A stretch of 64,000 nt of DNA from Streptomyces coeruleorubidus (GCF_008705135.1 NZ_CP023694.1:2046001-2110000); one strand, 5' to 3'. Positions 7,007 to 15,909 are shown, counted from the stretch's first letter. A program made the numbers and translations. Notes: generated by a model from the sequence alone, not told the origin.

Positions 7007-7981
7007 ATGATGAACAACACCCCGTCCCGCCCCGCCCGCCGCGCGGAGCTGCTGGCCGCCGCGGCGGCCACGGTGACCGTCGTTCTGTGGGCGTCCGCCT
7101 TCGTCTCGATCCGCAGTGCGGGCGAGGCGTACTCGCCGGGGGCACTGGCGCTCGGGCGGCTGCTGGCCGGGGCGCTGACGCTGGGGGTGATCTGCCTGCT
7201 GCGGCGGGAGGGGTGGCCGCCGCGCTCGGCCTGGCGGGGGATCGCCATATCGGGCCTGCTGTGGTTCGGCGTGTACATGGTCGCCCTGAACTGGGGCGAG
7301 CAACTGGTCGACGCGGGTACGGCCGCCCTGGTGGTGAACACCGGGCCGATCCTCATCGCGCTGCTCGGTGCCCGGTTGCTGGGTGATCCGATGCCGCCGC
7401 GGCTGCTGGCGGGGATGGCGGTGTCGTTCGCCGGTGCGGTGACCGTGGGTCTTTCGATGTCCGGCGGGGGCGGTTCCTCGGTGCTCGGGGTGGTGCTGTG
7501 CCTGCTGGCGGCGGTCACGTACGCCGCCGGTGTCGTCGCGCAGAAGCCGGCACTGGGCACGGCCAGTCCGTTGCAGGTGACGACCTTCGGCTGCCTGGTC
7601 GGCGCCGTGGTGTGCCTGCCGTTCGCCGGACAGCTCGTCCAGGAGGCCGCCGAAGCACCGGCCTCCGCGACACTCAACATGGTGTACCTGGGCGTCTTCC
7701 CCACCGCCCTCGCCTTCACGACGTGGGCGTACGCCCTGTCCCGGACGACCGCGAGCCGGATGGGCGCGACGACGTACGCGGCGCCCGCGCTGGTCGTGCT
7801 GATGTCCTGGCTGTTCCTCGGCGAGGTGCCGGGGCTGCTCACCCTGGTCGGCGGTGCGCTGTGCCTGGCGGGTGTCGCGGTGTCCCGGTCGCGGTCGCGT
7901 TCGCGGGCGGCGGCTCGGGCCGGGGATCCGGGAGCGGATGCGGAACCCCGGCCCGAGCGGACTGCGGACTCAGCCCGCTGA
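7007..7981 (+). CDS. EamA/DMT-superfamily transporter
   Basis: 324 residues with ten predicted membrane helices in two EamA repeats (first from VTVVLWASAFVSIRSAGEAYSPG, second from VLGVVLCLLAAVTYAAGVVAQK). The repeat signatures with WASAF and the conserved ALxYTxPxxxxLLxxxxL-like end (AAPALVVLMSWLFLGEVP) are those of drug/metabolite exporters. The C-terminal tail (SRSRSRAAARAG...) is polar and cytoplasmic. It lies behind the ArsR-type gene, which probably controls it. Its last 12 bp overlap tail-to-tail with the MHS permease gene. Substrate unknown. Confidence 0.9.
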   Translation: MMNNTPSRPARRAELLAAAAATVTVVLWASAFVSIRSAGEAYSPGALALGRLLAGALTLGVICLLRREGWPPRSAWRGIAISGLLWFGVYMVALNWGEQLVDAGTAALVVNTGPILIALLGARLLGDPMPPRLLAGMAVSFAGAVTVGLSMSGGGGSSVLGVVLCLLAAVTYAAGVVAQKPALGTASPLQVTTFGCLVGAVVCLPFAGQLVQEAAEAPASATLNMVYLGVFPTALAFTTWAYALSRTTASRMGATTYAAPALVVLMSWLFLGEVPGLLTLVGGALCLAGVAVSRSRSRSRAAARAGDPGADAEPRPERTADSAR

Positions 7982-9340
7982 CTCGGCTTCCGCCTTGGCC
8001 TCGGGCGCGGCCTCCGGTTCCGCCGCACGCGCCCGGTCCGCGAGGACCTTGATCGACACCAGGGCGATCACCGAGAGCGCGATGATGTAGCCGGACACCG
8101 CCATCGAGGTGCCCGTCGCCTCCAGCAGCAGCACCATGACGAAGGGGGCGAGGCCGCCGCCGGCGACGGCCGCGATCTGGTAGCCGAGGGAGGCGCCGGT
8201 GTAGCGCATCTCGGGCGTGAACAGCTCGGCGAACAGGGCGGCCTGGGGGCCGTACATGATGCTCAGGAAGCAGCTGGCGACGAAGGTGCCGACCGCGAGC
8301 CACAGCAGCGAGCCGGTGTCGATCAGCAGGAAGAGCGGTACGGCCCACAGCGCGATGCCGGCGGCCCCGAAGGCGTAGATCCGGATGCGGCCGATGCGGT
8401 CGGAGAGGGCGGCGGCGGCCGGGATCAGCACGAGCTGGGTGAGGCTGACGCAGAGCGAGACCATGAGCACCGGGCCCTTCTCCATGTCCAGCTCGCGGGT
8501 CGTGTAGTCGAGGACGCCGGTGATGAGGATGTAGAAGGTCGCGGTGTTCACGGCGAAGGAGCCGCCGGCGAGGAGCACCGTGCCGAGGTGGCCGCGCAGG
8601 ATCGTGCGCAGCGGCGAGCTCTGCTCGGACTTCTCCTGCTCCGCGAGGGCGCGTTCGGCCTCCTTGAACGCCGGGGTCTCCTCGACGCGGGTGTGGATGT
8701 ACCAGGCGAGGCCGAGCACGAGCAGGCCGACCAGGAACGGCACGCGCCAGCCCCAGGCCGCGAACGCCGAGTCGGTGGTGAGGGCGCCGGCGGCCAGGAA
8801 GACCGTGTTGGCGGTCACCACGCCGATGGGGACGCCGAGCTGGACGACGCTGCCGTAGACGCCGCGCTTGCCCTCCGGGGCGTACTCGGTGGCCAGGAGC
8901 ATCGCGCCGCCCCACTGGGCGCCGACGGCGACGCCCTGGGCGATGCGGAGCAGGACGAGCAGGATCGGGGCGGCGACGCCGATCGTGTCGTACGTCGGCA
9001 GCAGGCCGATGCCGGTGGTGGCCACGCCCATCAGCGTGAGCGCGAGGACCAGCATCGGCTTGCGGCCGCGCTTGTCGCCGAGGTGGCCGGCGACGATGCC
9101 GCCGAGGGGGCGGGCGAGGAAGCCGACGGCGAACGTGGCGAAGGAGGCCATGACGCCGGCGGTGGGACTGCCGGCGGGGAAGTAGAGGTCGCCGAGGACG
9201 AGGGCGGCGGCGATGCCGAAGACGAAGTAGTCGTACCACTCGACGGCCGAGGCGAGGGCCGCGGCGGTGGCTACGCGGCGGCGGTTGCCCACGGCGGGCG
9301 CGGTCGAGGCGGGCGGCTGAGCGGAAGGGGCCGTGTCCAT
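7970..9340 (-). CDS. MHS-family MFS permease (metabolite:H+ symporter)
   Basis: 456 residues from the ATG at 9338-9340, preferred to the GTG at 9349 because GGAG sits about 10 nt before it. Twelve helices. The start ASAVEWYDYFVFG, the loop GHLGDKRGRKPMLV and RIAQGVAVGAQWGGAMLLATEYAPEGKRG are classic for the MHS group (shikimate, proline/betaine and dicarboxylate symporters). The tail is Ala/Glu-rich. The upstream region holds a TGACCGGACGGTAT palindromic site related to one before the molybdopterin oxidoreductase at 21 kb. It lies downstream of an alcohol/aldehyde dehydrogenase pair on the same strand, so uptake of an oxidisable substrate is plausible. Confidence 0.9.
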   Translation of the reverse strand: MDTAPSAQPPASTAPAVGNRRRVATAAALASAVEWYDYFVFGIAAALVLGDLYFPAGSPTAGVMASFATFAVGFLARPLGGIVAGHLGDKRGRKPMLVLALTLMGVATTGIGLLPTYDTIGVAAPILLVLLRIAQGVAVGAQWGGAMLLATEYAPEGKRGVYGSVVQLGVPIGVVTANTVFLAAGALTTDSAFAAWGWRVPFLVGLLVLGLAWYIHTRVEETPAFKEAERALAEQEKSEQSSPLRTILRGHLGTVLLAGGSFAVNTATFYILITGVLDYTTRELDMEKGPVLMVSLCVSLTQLVLIPAAAALSDRIGRIRIYAFGAAGIALWAVPLFLLIDTGSLLWLAVGTFVASCFLSIMYGPQAALFAELFTPEMRYTGASLGYQIAAVAGGGLAPFVMVLLLEATGTSMAVSGYIIALSVIALVSIKVLADRARAAEPEAAPEAKAEAESAG

Positions 9341-9405
9341 GTGGTGCACGCTCCGGTGGGTGCGGGGACGAAACCGGGGGGTGGCTCGGGTTCCGGGGAA
9401 CGTAC

Positions 9406-9419
9406 TGACCGGACGGTAT
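9406..9419. promoter_or_regulatory. TetR-type site ATACCGTCCGGTCA (minus strand) before the MHS permease
   Basis: The core ACCG-TC-CGGT is a perfect palindrome. The first 12 bases match ATACCGACCGGT of the site at 21042-21059 except at one central position. It lies about 65 bp upstream of the permease start. Confidence 0.5.
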
Positions 9420-9532
9420 GGACGTCAACGGGTCGTGCACCAGGACTTTTGTCTGTAAGCACCACTGATCATGGGGCCGGGCACGCCGCGGACCCCGGCC
9501 TCGCGCGGAGGCCGGGGTACCGGGGATACGGG

Positions 9533-10615
9533 CTAGAAGACGACCAGTGCCCGGCCGCCCTTGCCCGCCAGCATGTTCTCGAATGCCGCCGGGATCCCGT
9601 CGAGGGAGATGCGTTCCGTCACCAGGGCGCTCAGGTCGAGGCGGCCCGCGCGGACGTGCTCGGCCAGGACCGGAAGGTCGACGGCCGGGTCGGAGTTGCC
9701 GTAGACGCAGCCGGTCAGGGTGCGGCCCCAGTGGAAGATCTCCAGGGCGTTGAAGGTGACCTGCTGGTCCTTGCCGCCGATGCCGACGACCGTGGTGCGG
9801 CCGCCGCGGCGGGTGGAGTCCCAGGCCGTGCGGATGGAGACCGCGCGGCCGGCGCACTCCACGGCGACGTCGACGCCCTGTTTGCCGGTGAGTGCGCGGA
9901 TCTCGCGGGCGGTGTTCTCGGAGGCGAGGACGTAGTCGGTGGCGCCGGCCGCCCGGGCCAGTTCCTCCTTCTCGGCGGACACGTCCACCGCGACGATCTT
10001 CGAGGCGCCCGCGATCCGGGCGGCCTGGAGGGCGGCGAGCCCCACTCCCCCGACACCGAACACCGCGACCGTCTCGCCCTGCCGGACGCGGGCCGAGTGG
10101 TGGACGGCACCGTAGCCGGTGAGGACGGCACAGCCCAGGAGGGCGGCGTCGGTGAGCGGGATGCCCTCCGGCGCGGGCAGGACGCAGGCGGCGGAGACGA
10201 CGGTCTCCTCGGCGAACGCGGCGACGTTCAGGCCGGGGTGGAGGTCGGTGCCCTCGGTGGTGCGGGCGTAGACGTCGGCGGCGCCGTCGAGGGCGTTGGC
10301 GCACAGCCAGACCTCGCCGAGCGAGCAGGCGTGGCAGGAGCCGCAGGACGGGGCCCAGTTGAGGACGACCCCGTCGCCGGGCGCGACGTGGGTGACACCC
10401 TCGCCGACGGCGACGACCGTGCCGGCGCCCTCGTGGCCGAGGACGGCCGGGACCGGGACGCGCATGGTGCCGTTGGACAGGGACAGGTCGGAGTGGCAGA
10501 CCCCGGCGGCGGCGAGCCGGACGTGGACCTGGCCCGGTCCGGGGTCGGGCAGCTCGATGCCGGTGATCTCCAGCGGGGAGCCGACGGCGGGCAGGACGGC
10601 GGCGCGGACAGCCAT
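9533..10615 (-). CDS. Zn-dependent alcohol dehydrogenase (MDR superfamily)
   Basis: 360 residues. GVCHSDLSLSNGTM holds the first catalytic zinc ligand (Cys), GHEGAGTVVAVGEGV the second (His), and SCGSCHACSLGEVWLC the four-cysteine structural zinc lobe; VFGVGGVGLAALQAARIAGASKIVAVD is the NAD(P)-binding Rossmann motif. This pattern matches class III-like or aryl/alkyl alcohol dehydrogenases, oxidising an alcohol to an aldehyde. It lies 20 bp downstream of the aldehyde dehydrogenase gene, so the two form an operon turning an alcohol to a carboxylic acid. Whether it uses mycothiol or a free alcohol cannot be told. Confidence 0.92.
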   Translation of the reverse strand: MAVRAAVLPAVGSPLEITGIELPDPGPGQVHVRLAAAGVCHSDLSLSNGTMRVPVPAVLGHEGAGTVVAVGEGVTHVAPGDGVVLNWAPSCGSCHACSLGEVWLCANALDGAADVYARTTEGTDLHPGLNVAAFAEETVVSAACVLPAPEGIPLTDAALLGCAVLTGYGAVHHSARVRQGETVAVFGVGGVGLAALQAARIAGASKIVAVDVSAEKEELARAAGATDYVLASENTAREIRALTGKQGVDVAVECAGRAVSIRTAWDSTRRGGRTTVVGIGGKDQQVTFNALEIFHWGRTLTGCVYGNSDPAVDLPVLAEHVRAGRLDLSALVTERISLDGIPAAFENMLAGKGGRALVVF

Positions 10616-10635
10616 GACGGAAGGGACTCCCCTGA

Positions 10636-12024
10636 CTAGAACTGGAGGGACTTGGTCTGGAGGTACTCGGCCAGGCCGTGCACGCCCAGTTCGCGGCCCA
10701 CGCCCGACTGCTTGTAGCCGCCGAAGGGGGCGAGGGGGTTGAAGCGGCCGCCGTTGATGTCGACCTGGCCGGTCTCCATGCGGCGGGCGAAGGCCACCGC
10801 CTCGGCCTCGTCCCCGGCCCAGACCGCGCCGGCCAGACCGTAGACCGTGCCGTTGGCGATCCGCAGGGCGTCCTCCTCGTCGTCGTAGCGGAGGATCGAC
10901 AGGACGGGGCCGAAGATCTCCTCCTGCGCGATGGTCATGTCCGGAGTGACGTCGGCGAAGACGGTCGGGCTGACGAAGTAGCCCTTCTCCCGCGGGGCTT
11001 CGGGTCCGCCGGCGACCAGGCGGGCGCCTTCCGCGACGCCCTTCTCGATGTAGCCGCGCACCCGGGCCTGCTGCTTGGCGTTGACGACCGGGCCGATGCG
11101 CTCGCCGTACTTGGCGGCGGCGGTGGCGGCGAGCCCGACCGCCTCGTCGTACCGGTCGCGGTGGACCAGCATCCGCGTCCACGCGCTGCACGTCTGCCCG
11201 GAGTTGGACATGACGTTGGCGACGCCGACGTTGACCGCCTTGGCGAGATCGGCGGTCGGGAGGATGACGTTGGCGGACTTGCCGCCGAGTTCGAGGGCGA
11301 CCTTCTTGATCTGCCCGGCGGCGATCGCGGCGATCCGGCGGCCGACGGCGGTGGAGCCGGTGAAGGAGACCAGGTCGACACCGGGGTGCTCGGCGAGGGC
11401 CTGGCCGGCGACCGGGCCGAGGCCGGTGACCAGGTTGAAGACGCCCGCCGGGATTCCGGCCTCGTGCACGGCGTCCGCGAACAGGCGGGCGACCAGCGGG
11501 GTGTCCTCGGCGGGCTTCACGACGATCGTGCAGCCCGCCGCGAGGGCCGGGGCGACCTTGGCGACGATCTGGTGCAGCGGGTAGTTCCAGGGCGTGATCG
11601 CGGCCACCACGCCGACCGGCTCGTGGTGCACGACCGAGTTGCCGGTCTTCTCCTCGAAGGCATACGTCGCCGCCAGCTCGGCGTAGGAGCCCGCGACCGC
11701 GATCGGCACGGCCGCATGGACGGCCTGCGAGAACTTCAGGGGCGCGCCGAGCTCGGCCGTCACGGTCTCGGCGATCTCGTCCGCGCGGGCCGCGAGCACG
11801 TCCCGGAGGGCGGCCAGGCGCGCCGCGCGCTCGGCGGGCGGGGTCGCGGCCCACTCCGGCAGGGCGGCGCGTGCGGCCCGTACGGCGGTGTCGACATCCT
11901 CCGCTGTGCCGGCCGGGACCGTGCCGATGACCTGCTCGTCGACCGGGTTCACGACCTCGATCACGTCCTGGCCGGCGGCGGGGCGCCAGGCGCCCCCGAT
12001 GTACATGCCGTCGTATGCCTTCAT
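10636..12024 (-). CDS. Aldehyde dehydrogenase (NAD(P)+-dependent)
   Basis: 462 residues from the ATG at 12022-12024, set by a perfect GGAGGAA 8 nt upstream. Motifs: [20 protein letters not shown] (cofactor region), [23 protein letters not shown] with the general-base Glu, [16 protein letters not shown] with the catalytic Cys, and [20 protein letters not shown]. Oxidises an aldehyde to its acid, presumably the product of the adjoining alcohol dehydrogenase. An AAACTA-N7-TAGTTT inverted repeat at 12064-12082 lies 40 bp upstream, a likely repressor site. No regulator gene is adjacent. Confidence 0.94.
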   Translation of the reverse strand: MKAYDGMYIGGAWRPAAGQDVIEVVNPVDEQVIGTVPAGTAEDVDTAVRAARAALPEWAATPPAERAARLAALRDVLAARADEIAETVTAELGAPLKFSQAVHAAVPIAVAGSYAELAATYAFEEKTGNSVVHHEPVGVVAAITPWNYPLHQIVAKVAPALAAGCTIVVKPAEDTPLVARLFADAVHEAGIPAGVFNLVTGLGPVAGQALAEHPGVDLVSFTGSTAVGRRIAAIAAGQIKKVALELGGKSANVILPTADLAKAVNVGVANVMSNSGQTCSAWTRMLVHRDRYDEAVGLAATAAAKYGERIGPVVNAKQQARVRGYIEKGVAEGARLVAGGPEAPREKGYFVSPTVFADVTPDMTIAQEEIFGPVLSILRYDDEEDALRIANGTVYGLAGAVWAGDEAEAVAFARRMETGQVDINGGRFNPLAPFGGYKQSGVGRELGVHGLAEYLQTKSLQF

Positions 12025-12063
12025 CGCACTTCCTCCGGGGCGGGGCGTCGTCGTCCGGCACAT

Positions 12064-12082
12064 AAACTAGCGACGATAGTTT
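12064..12082. promoter_or_regulatory. Inverted repeat AAACTA-N7-TAGTTT before the aldehyde dehydrogenase operon
   Basis: Perfect 6-bp arms, centred about 49 bp upstream of the start codon. The half-site AACTAGC also occurs in the operator before the acyl-CoA dehydrogenase at 62.9 kb, so a related TetR protein may bind. Confidence 0.5.
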
Positions 12083-12101
12083 TCCGGCGCCAGACGTCCC
12101 G

Positions 12102-12135
12102 GTGATCCCGTGATCCCGTGTGTCCGGTGATCCCG
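12102..12135. repeat. Three copies of GTGATCCCG
   Basis: GTGATCCCG occurs at 12102-12110, 12110-12118 and 12127-12135 in the 154-bp gap between the ABC ATPase stop and the aldehyde dehydrogenase start. Possible protein-binding array; nothing else is seen here. Confidence 0.4.
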
Positions 12136-12178
12136 GTCATCACAGCACGGAGCGGGCCCCGCCCGGGTGTGCGGCTCC

Positions 12179-13519
12179 TCACTCCTCCAGATCGGGCAGG
12201 CGTGCCGGGTGCGGGCAGATGCGGTCGCCGTGCTGGTCGAAGACGAAGAGGTGGGCGAGGTCGACGAGCAGCGGCACCTGCATGCCGTGGCGGAGGGCCA
12301 GGTCCGGGGTAGTGCGCACGATGAGGTCGCCGGGCAGGCGGGGTTCGGCGGTCGCGAGGCCGGGTCGCGCGTCCGCGGGGTGGTCCAGGGCCACGACGGG
12401 GCCCGCGCGCCCGGCGGCGGACCGCTCCCGCAGACGGCCGATGACCGAGCCCTCGCGGCGGCGGCGCCGGGCGGGGCGGCCCGGGCGCGGGCGCGAGGCC
12501 TCCAGTTCGGTGACGACCGCGGGGCTGGAGCCGGTGTTGAAGTGGACGAGGATCTCGTGCCCCTGGAACTCCACGTGCTCGACCAGTCCGGTGATCGGCA
12601 CCTCGCCGGGGCGGGCCGCGGAGTGCTTGGCGATCCGGACGGCCTCCGAGCGCAGACCCACGATGACCTCGCGGCCCTGCTGGACCCGGAGCAACTGGTG
12701 GTCCAGGGAGAGCGGCTCGGGCAGGCGCAGGAACTGCTTGCCCAGGCTGATGGTCATCGCGCCGTCCAGCGGGGCGCGCACCAGGCCGCGCAGGAGGTTG
12801 ATCCGCGGGGTGCCGATGAAGGCGGCGACGAACACGTTGCTGGGCAGCGCGTAGACGACACGCGGGCTGTCGACCTGCTGGAGCACGCCGCCGCGCAGCA
12901 CTGCGACGCGGTCGCCGAGCGACATGGCCTCGGACTGGTCGTGGGTGACGTAGACGGTGGTGACGCCCAGTTCGCGGGTGAGCTGGGAGATCTCGGCCCG
13001 CAGGTGGGTGCGGAGCTTGGCGTCGAGGTTGGACAGCGGCTCGTCCATCAGGAAGGCGGAGGGGTGGCGGGCGATGGCCCGGCCCATGGCGACCCGCTGG
13101 CGTTCACCGCCGGAGAGCTGGGCGGGCAGGCGGTCGAGGAGGTCCTCGATGCCCAGCATCCGGGCGGTGGCGTCCACGCGCGGCCCGGGGTCCGTGCCCG
13201 GGGCCTCGATACGCAGCGGGAAACCGATGTTGGCGCGGCTGGTCATGTTCGGGTAGAGGGCGAAGTTCTGGAAGACCATCGCCATGTCCCGCCCGGACGG
13301 CGGCAGGTCGTTGGCGTACTCGCCGTCGAGCAGCAGCTCGCCCTCGTCGATCTCCTCCAGGCCGGCGATCATCCGGAGCACGGTCGATTTGCCGCAGCCG
13401 GACGGGCCGAGCAGCACGAGGAACTCGCCCGGCGTGATGTCCAGCGACAGCCGGTCCACCACGCGGGCGCCTCGCGTGTAGGCCTTGCTCACGTCGTGCA
13501 GGGAGATGGCGCGTGTCAT
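12179..13519 (-). CDS. Sugar-type (MalK/UgpC/MsiK-like) ABC transporter ATP-binding protein
   Basis: 446 residues from the ATG at 13517-13519 (GGGGG 7 nt upstream). Walker A GPSGCGKST near 39, signature LSGGERQRVAMGRA, Walker B FLMDEPLSNLD, switch His in VYVTHDQSEAMSLGD, then a C-terminal TOBE-type domain (VVYALPSNVFVAAFIGTPRINLL, VIVGLRSEAVRIA). It is longer than MsiK (about 378 residues) because of an Arg/Pro-rich insert (near RPRPGRPARRRRREG) inside the TOBE region. No permease or binding protein is adjacent, so it probably energises importers encoded elsewhere, as MsiK does. Confidence 0.88.
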   Translation of the reverse strand: MTRAISLHDVSKAYTRGARVVDRLSLDITPGEFLVLLGPSGCGKSTVLRMIAGLEEIDEGELLLDGEYANDLPPSGRDMAMVFQNFALYPNMTSRANIGFPLRIEAPGTDPGPRVDATARMLGIEDLLDRLPAQLSGGERQRVAMGRAIARHPSAFLMDEPLSNLDAKLRTHLRAEISQLTRELGVTTVYVTHDQSEAMSLGDRVAVLRGGVLQQVDSPRVVYALPSNVFVAAFIGTPRINLLRGLVRAPLDGAMTISLGKQFLRLPEPLSLDHQLLRVQQGREVIVGLRSEAVRIAKHSAARPGEVPITGLVEHVEFQGHEILVHFNTGSSPAVVTELEASRPRPGRPARRRRREGSVIGRLRERSAAGRAGPVVALDHPADARPGLATAEPRLPGDLIVRTTPDLALRHGMQVPLLVDLAHLFVFDQHGDRICPHPARLPDLEE

Positions 13520-13715
13520 GAGGTGCCCCCGAGGGGTCATCAGGGCGCTGGTGCTCCGCGGTCGGAAGCCCCGTGCGGGTCGTACGGGGCTGTGGGTCAC
13601 GGAAGTTAACGGAATGTGTGCGGCCTGGGGAAGACACGGGGCACGATCGGGGGTTCCGGTCCAGCTGGTGAGAAGGCGGACGGCCTGATTCGGCCACGGC
13701 CCGGGCCGCCCGGGG

Positions 13716-15239
13716 TCAGCGGATGCCGGTGAGGTGGGCGAAGACCACGACGTTCCCGGAGTAGCCCTTCCTGCGGTCGTAGCTGCCGCCGCAGGTGATC
13801 AGGCGCAGCTCGGGGCGCCCCCGGGCGCCGTACACCTCCTGGCTGGGAAAGTGCGCCTTCTCGTACGACTTGATCTTGTCGACGGTGTAGACGGCGATCC
13901 GCCCGTCGGCGCGGCGGGCCTCGACGGTGCGGCCCGGCTTCAGCTCGGTCAGCCCCGCGAAGACGGCGGGACCGCTGTCGGTGTCGAGATGCCCGACGGC
14001 CACGGCGGTGCCCCGCTCACCCGGCGAGGCGCCCTGCTTGTACCAGCCGACGAGCTTCGGGTCGCCCTCCGGGGGTGCGGTGAGGCGGCGTTCGCGGTCG
14101 AGGCCCAGGTCCATGACCGGGGCGTCGACACGGAGGTAGGGGATGAGCAGGCGGGTGGCTCGGGAGGGGGGCAGGGGGCTGGGGGACGCCGGGGGGCGGG
14201 GCGGTCGTGAGGTGGAGGTGCGGTTCGGGTCGGGGTCGGCGGCGGGCCGCTGTCGCCGTGCCCCGGGGGCGTCGGTGGAGGGCTCGGGGGTGGGGGATCC
14301 GGGAGCCCGGCGCCCGGAGGTGTGGGGCCCGGGGGCGTCGGATCGGGGGGTGGGGGCCGCGGCCGTAGGGGATGCGGGTGCCCGGGACGCGCCGGTGTGC
14401 GGGCCGGGCTCCCGGGAGGGGCCGACGGGCGGGCCGGGTTCCCGGGAGGGGTGGGGCCGGGTGGCCGGGGCGTGGTCCGAGCCGCCCGGCACGGCAGCGG
14501 CGGGGACACCCGAGTCGCCCGGCACGGCAGCGGCAGCCTCGGCGGAGCCCGGCGGGAGGGCCGTGGCCGCCCTGCCCGGCTCTCCACCCCGGTCCAGGAA
14601 GACACCGCACACGAGCAGGAAGACGGTCACCACGATCGTCCGCGTCAGGCGGTAGGCGCGCGTCCGGTACCAGGGCTTGCGGGACCGTCGGCGCCGCGCC
14701 ACCGGAGCGGGGACGTGTCCGGAACCAGCCCTACGACGCCCCGCCGGAACAGCGACGACACCGGTTCCGGCCCCACGCCGAGCCGCCCCGCCCCCGTAGC
14801 CCGGTCCCCGCCGCACCACGCGAGCAGCACCGGAACCAGGCCCGGGCCCACGCCGTGTCCTCGGATCAGCGGCAGGAGCCGCCGCGACCCCACGCCGCCC
14901 CACCGGAGCACCGCCGTAACCCGCCCCACCACCACGCCTGACCGTCGGCACAACGGCATAACCGGACCCCGCCCCACGCCGGGCCGCCGAGCCGGTCTCA
15001 GACCGCCTGCCGGCTCCACGCCGACCCACCGAGCCGGACTCGGACCGGTATCCGGCCCCACGCCGAACCGCCGAGCCGGATTCAGACCGGTATCCGGTCC
15101 CACGCCGACCCACCGAGGCGGTGTCAGGACCAGCCCCTCCTCCACCCCACCCCACCGACCCCGCACCCATGGCCTCTCCGGCCCCACGCCGCTCCACCGG
15201 AGCGGCGCGATACGCGGAACGCGGCCTACGCCGCGCCAT
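13716..15239 (-). CDS. Class F sortase with N-terminal 14-residue repeat domain
   Basis: 507 residues. The C-terminal third is a sortase: TRLLIPYLRVDAPVMDLGL, catalytic His in AVGHLDTDSGP, catalytic Cys in LRLITCGGSYD, with an Arg in DRRKGY as candidate third residue. Before it lie a Pro/Ser-rich linker (about residues 222-365), a membrane helix near 199-217 (TIVVTVFLLVCGVFL), and an N-terminal cytoplasmic part made of twelve units of about 14 residues, most beginning RRGxG (residues 17-181). The constant RRG register supports this frame and the ATG at 15237-15239, which overlaps the preceding gene by 14 bp. Class F sortases transfer surface proteins to the cell wall or act as housekeeping transpeptidases; substrate unknown. 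Confidence 0.85.
   Translation of the reverse strand: MARRRPRSAYRAAPVERRGAGEAMGAGSVGWGGGGAGPDTASVGRRGTGYRSESGSAVRRGAGYRSESGSVGRRGAGRRSETGSAARRGAGSGYAVVPTVRRGGGAGYGGAPVGRRGVAAAPAADPRTRRGPGPGSGAARVVRRGPGYGGGAARRGAGTGVVAVPAGRRRAGSGHVPAPVARRRRSRKPWYRTRAYRLTRTIVVTVFLLVCGVFLDRGGEPGRAATALPPGSAEAAAAVPGDSGVPAAAVPGGSDHAPATRPHPSREPGPPVGPSREPGPHTGASRAPASPTAAAPTPRSDAPGPHTSGRRAPGSPTPEPSTDAPGARRQRPAADPDPNRTSTSRPPRPPASPSPLPPSRATRLLIPYLRVDAPVMDLGLDRERRLTAPPEGDPKLVGWYKQGASPGERGTAVAVGHLDTDSGPAVFAGLTELKPGRTVEARRADGRIAVYTVDKIKSYEKAHFPSQEVYGARGRPELRLITCGGSYDRRKGYSGNVVVFAHLTGIR
14697..15191 (-). repeat. 42-bp tandem repeats encoding the RRGxG domain of the sortase
   Basis: About twelve units of 42 bp (one of 33 bp), each encoding about 14 residues that mostly begin Arg-Arg-Gly. 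Two neighbouring units (roughly 15023-15106) differ at only a few bases, so the array has expanded or been homogenised recently; the units nearest the membrane helix are more diverged. Confidence 0.8.
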
Positions 15240-15810
15240 CGGGGCGGCGACGGAGCCGGAACCAGACCGTCCCGGCGACGGCGGCCAGCCCGACGGCGGC
15301 TGCGCCGGCGACCGGCGTGAATGCCTCGGCACGGGCGATTCCGCCGCCACCCGCCGGCGGGCCGCCGTTGGGGGTGATGGCGGTGGGCGTGGCCTTGGAG
15401 GCCGGGCAGTCGACCTGGAACACCTTGAACTTGCCCACACCGTGGGCCCGGTCGGTGAGCCACGTCAGCTTGTACTGCCCATTGGGCAGGTCGATGCGCG
15501 GACTGCGGCCCGCGCCGGCCGCGTCGAGGGTGACGGAACCGCTCTTGGCCGGCACCTCGGGGAGGGTCAGGATGGTCCAGTTGACCGTCTCACCTGCCTC
15601 GAAGTCGAACGCCGCGAGGTAGAAGTCGCAGACTTTCGGATCGTTGCGTCGATCACTGGCGGCCGTCTCGGTCGCGTGGATCTTGACGTCCCCGTTGTCC
15701 CCCGGAGCGGCGACAGCGGGTACCCCGCTCAGGGTGGTCCCTGCGAGGGTGAGGGCGGCGAGGACGGCGGTGCGGGTGCCGGCACGGCACGCGGGAGGTA
15801 CGACGGGCAT
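15226..15810 (-). CDS. Secreted, C-terminally membrane-anchored protein of unknown function
   Basis: 194 residues from the ATG at 15808-15810, chosen because GGAGG is 7 nt upstream. Signal peptide with core TAVLAALTLAGTTLSGVPAVAA; mature domain with two cysteines (VCDFYLAAFDFEAGE, FQVDCPAS); then a TPTAITPNGGPPAGGGG linker, a membrane helix (VAGAAAVGLAAVAGTVWF) and a basic end RLRRRPDGAA. That layout is sortase-substrate-like, but no LPxTG or LAxTG box is present. It overlaps the sortase gene by 14 bp and is surely co-translated with it, so it may be a partner or atypical substrate. Confidence 0.85.
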   Translation of the reverse strand: MPVVPPACRAGTRTAVLAALTLAGTTLSGVPAVAAPGDNGDVKIHATETAASDRRNDPKVCDFYLAAFDFEAGETVNWTILTLPEVPAKSGSVTLDAAGAGRSPRIDLPNGQYKLTWLTDRAHGVGKFKVFQVDCPASKATPTAITPNGGPPAGGGGIARAEAFTPVAGAAAVGLAAVAGTVWFRLRRRPDGAA

Positions 15811-15909
15811 GAACATGCCTCCAAGTCAGATGATTGTCATACAAATACCTCGTCACCTGACTCTCTGTCACAAGACGGTCGAAGGGCGGCAACTGCGCCC
15901 TGCGACGCG

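Noticed and set aside
7839..12061. Very long minus-strand open frames (821 and 842 codons) running through the MHS permease, alcohol dehydrogenase and aldehyde dehydrogenase genes.
   Set aside because: They are Arg/Pro/Gly-rich shadow frames; only the in-frame alcohol dehydrogenase part (9533-10615) is real. High GC keeps wrong frames open.
14697..15191. Possible CRISPR-like repeat array.
   Set aside because: Units are contiguous 42-bp coding repeats without unique spacers, and no cas genes are present.
14322..15320. A plus-strand frame and another minus-strand frame with periodic PTP/RGVG patterns over the sortase repeats.
   Set aside because: The 42-bp repeat creates periodic patterns in all frames. 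Only the sortase frame keeps a strict RRG register and joins a membrane helix and catalytic domain.
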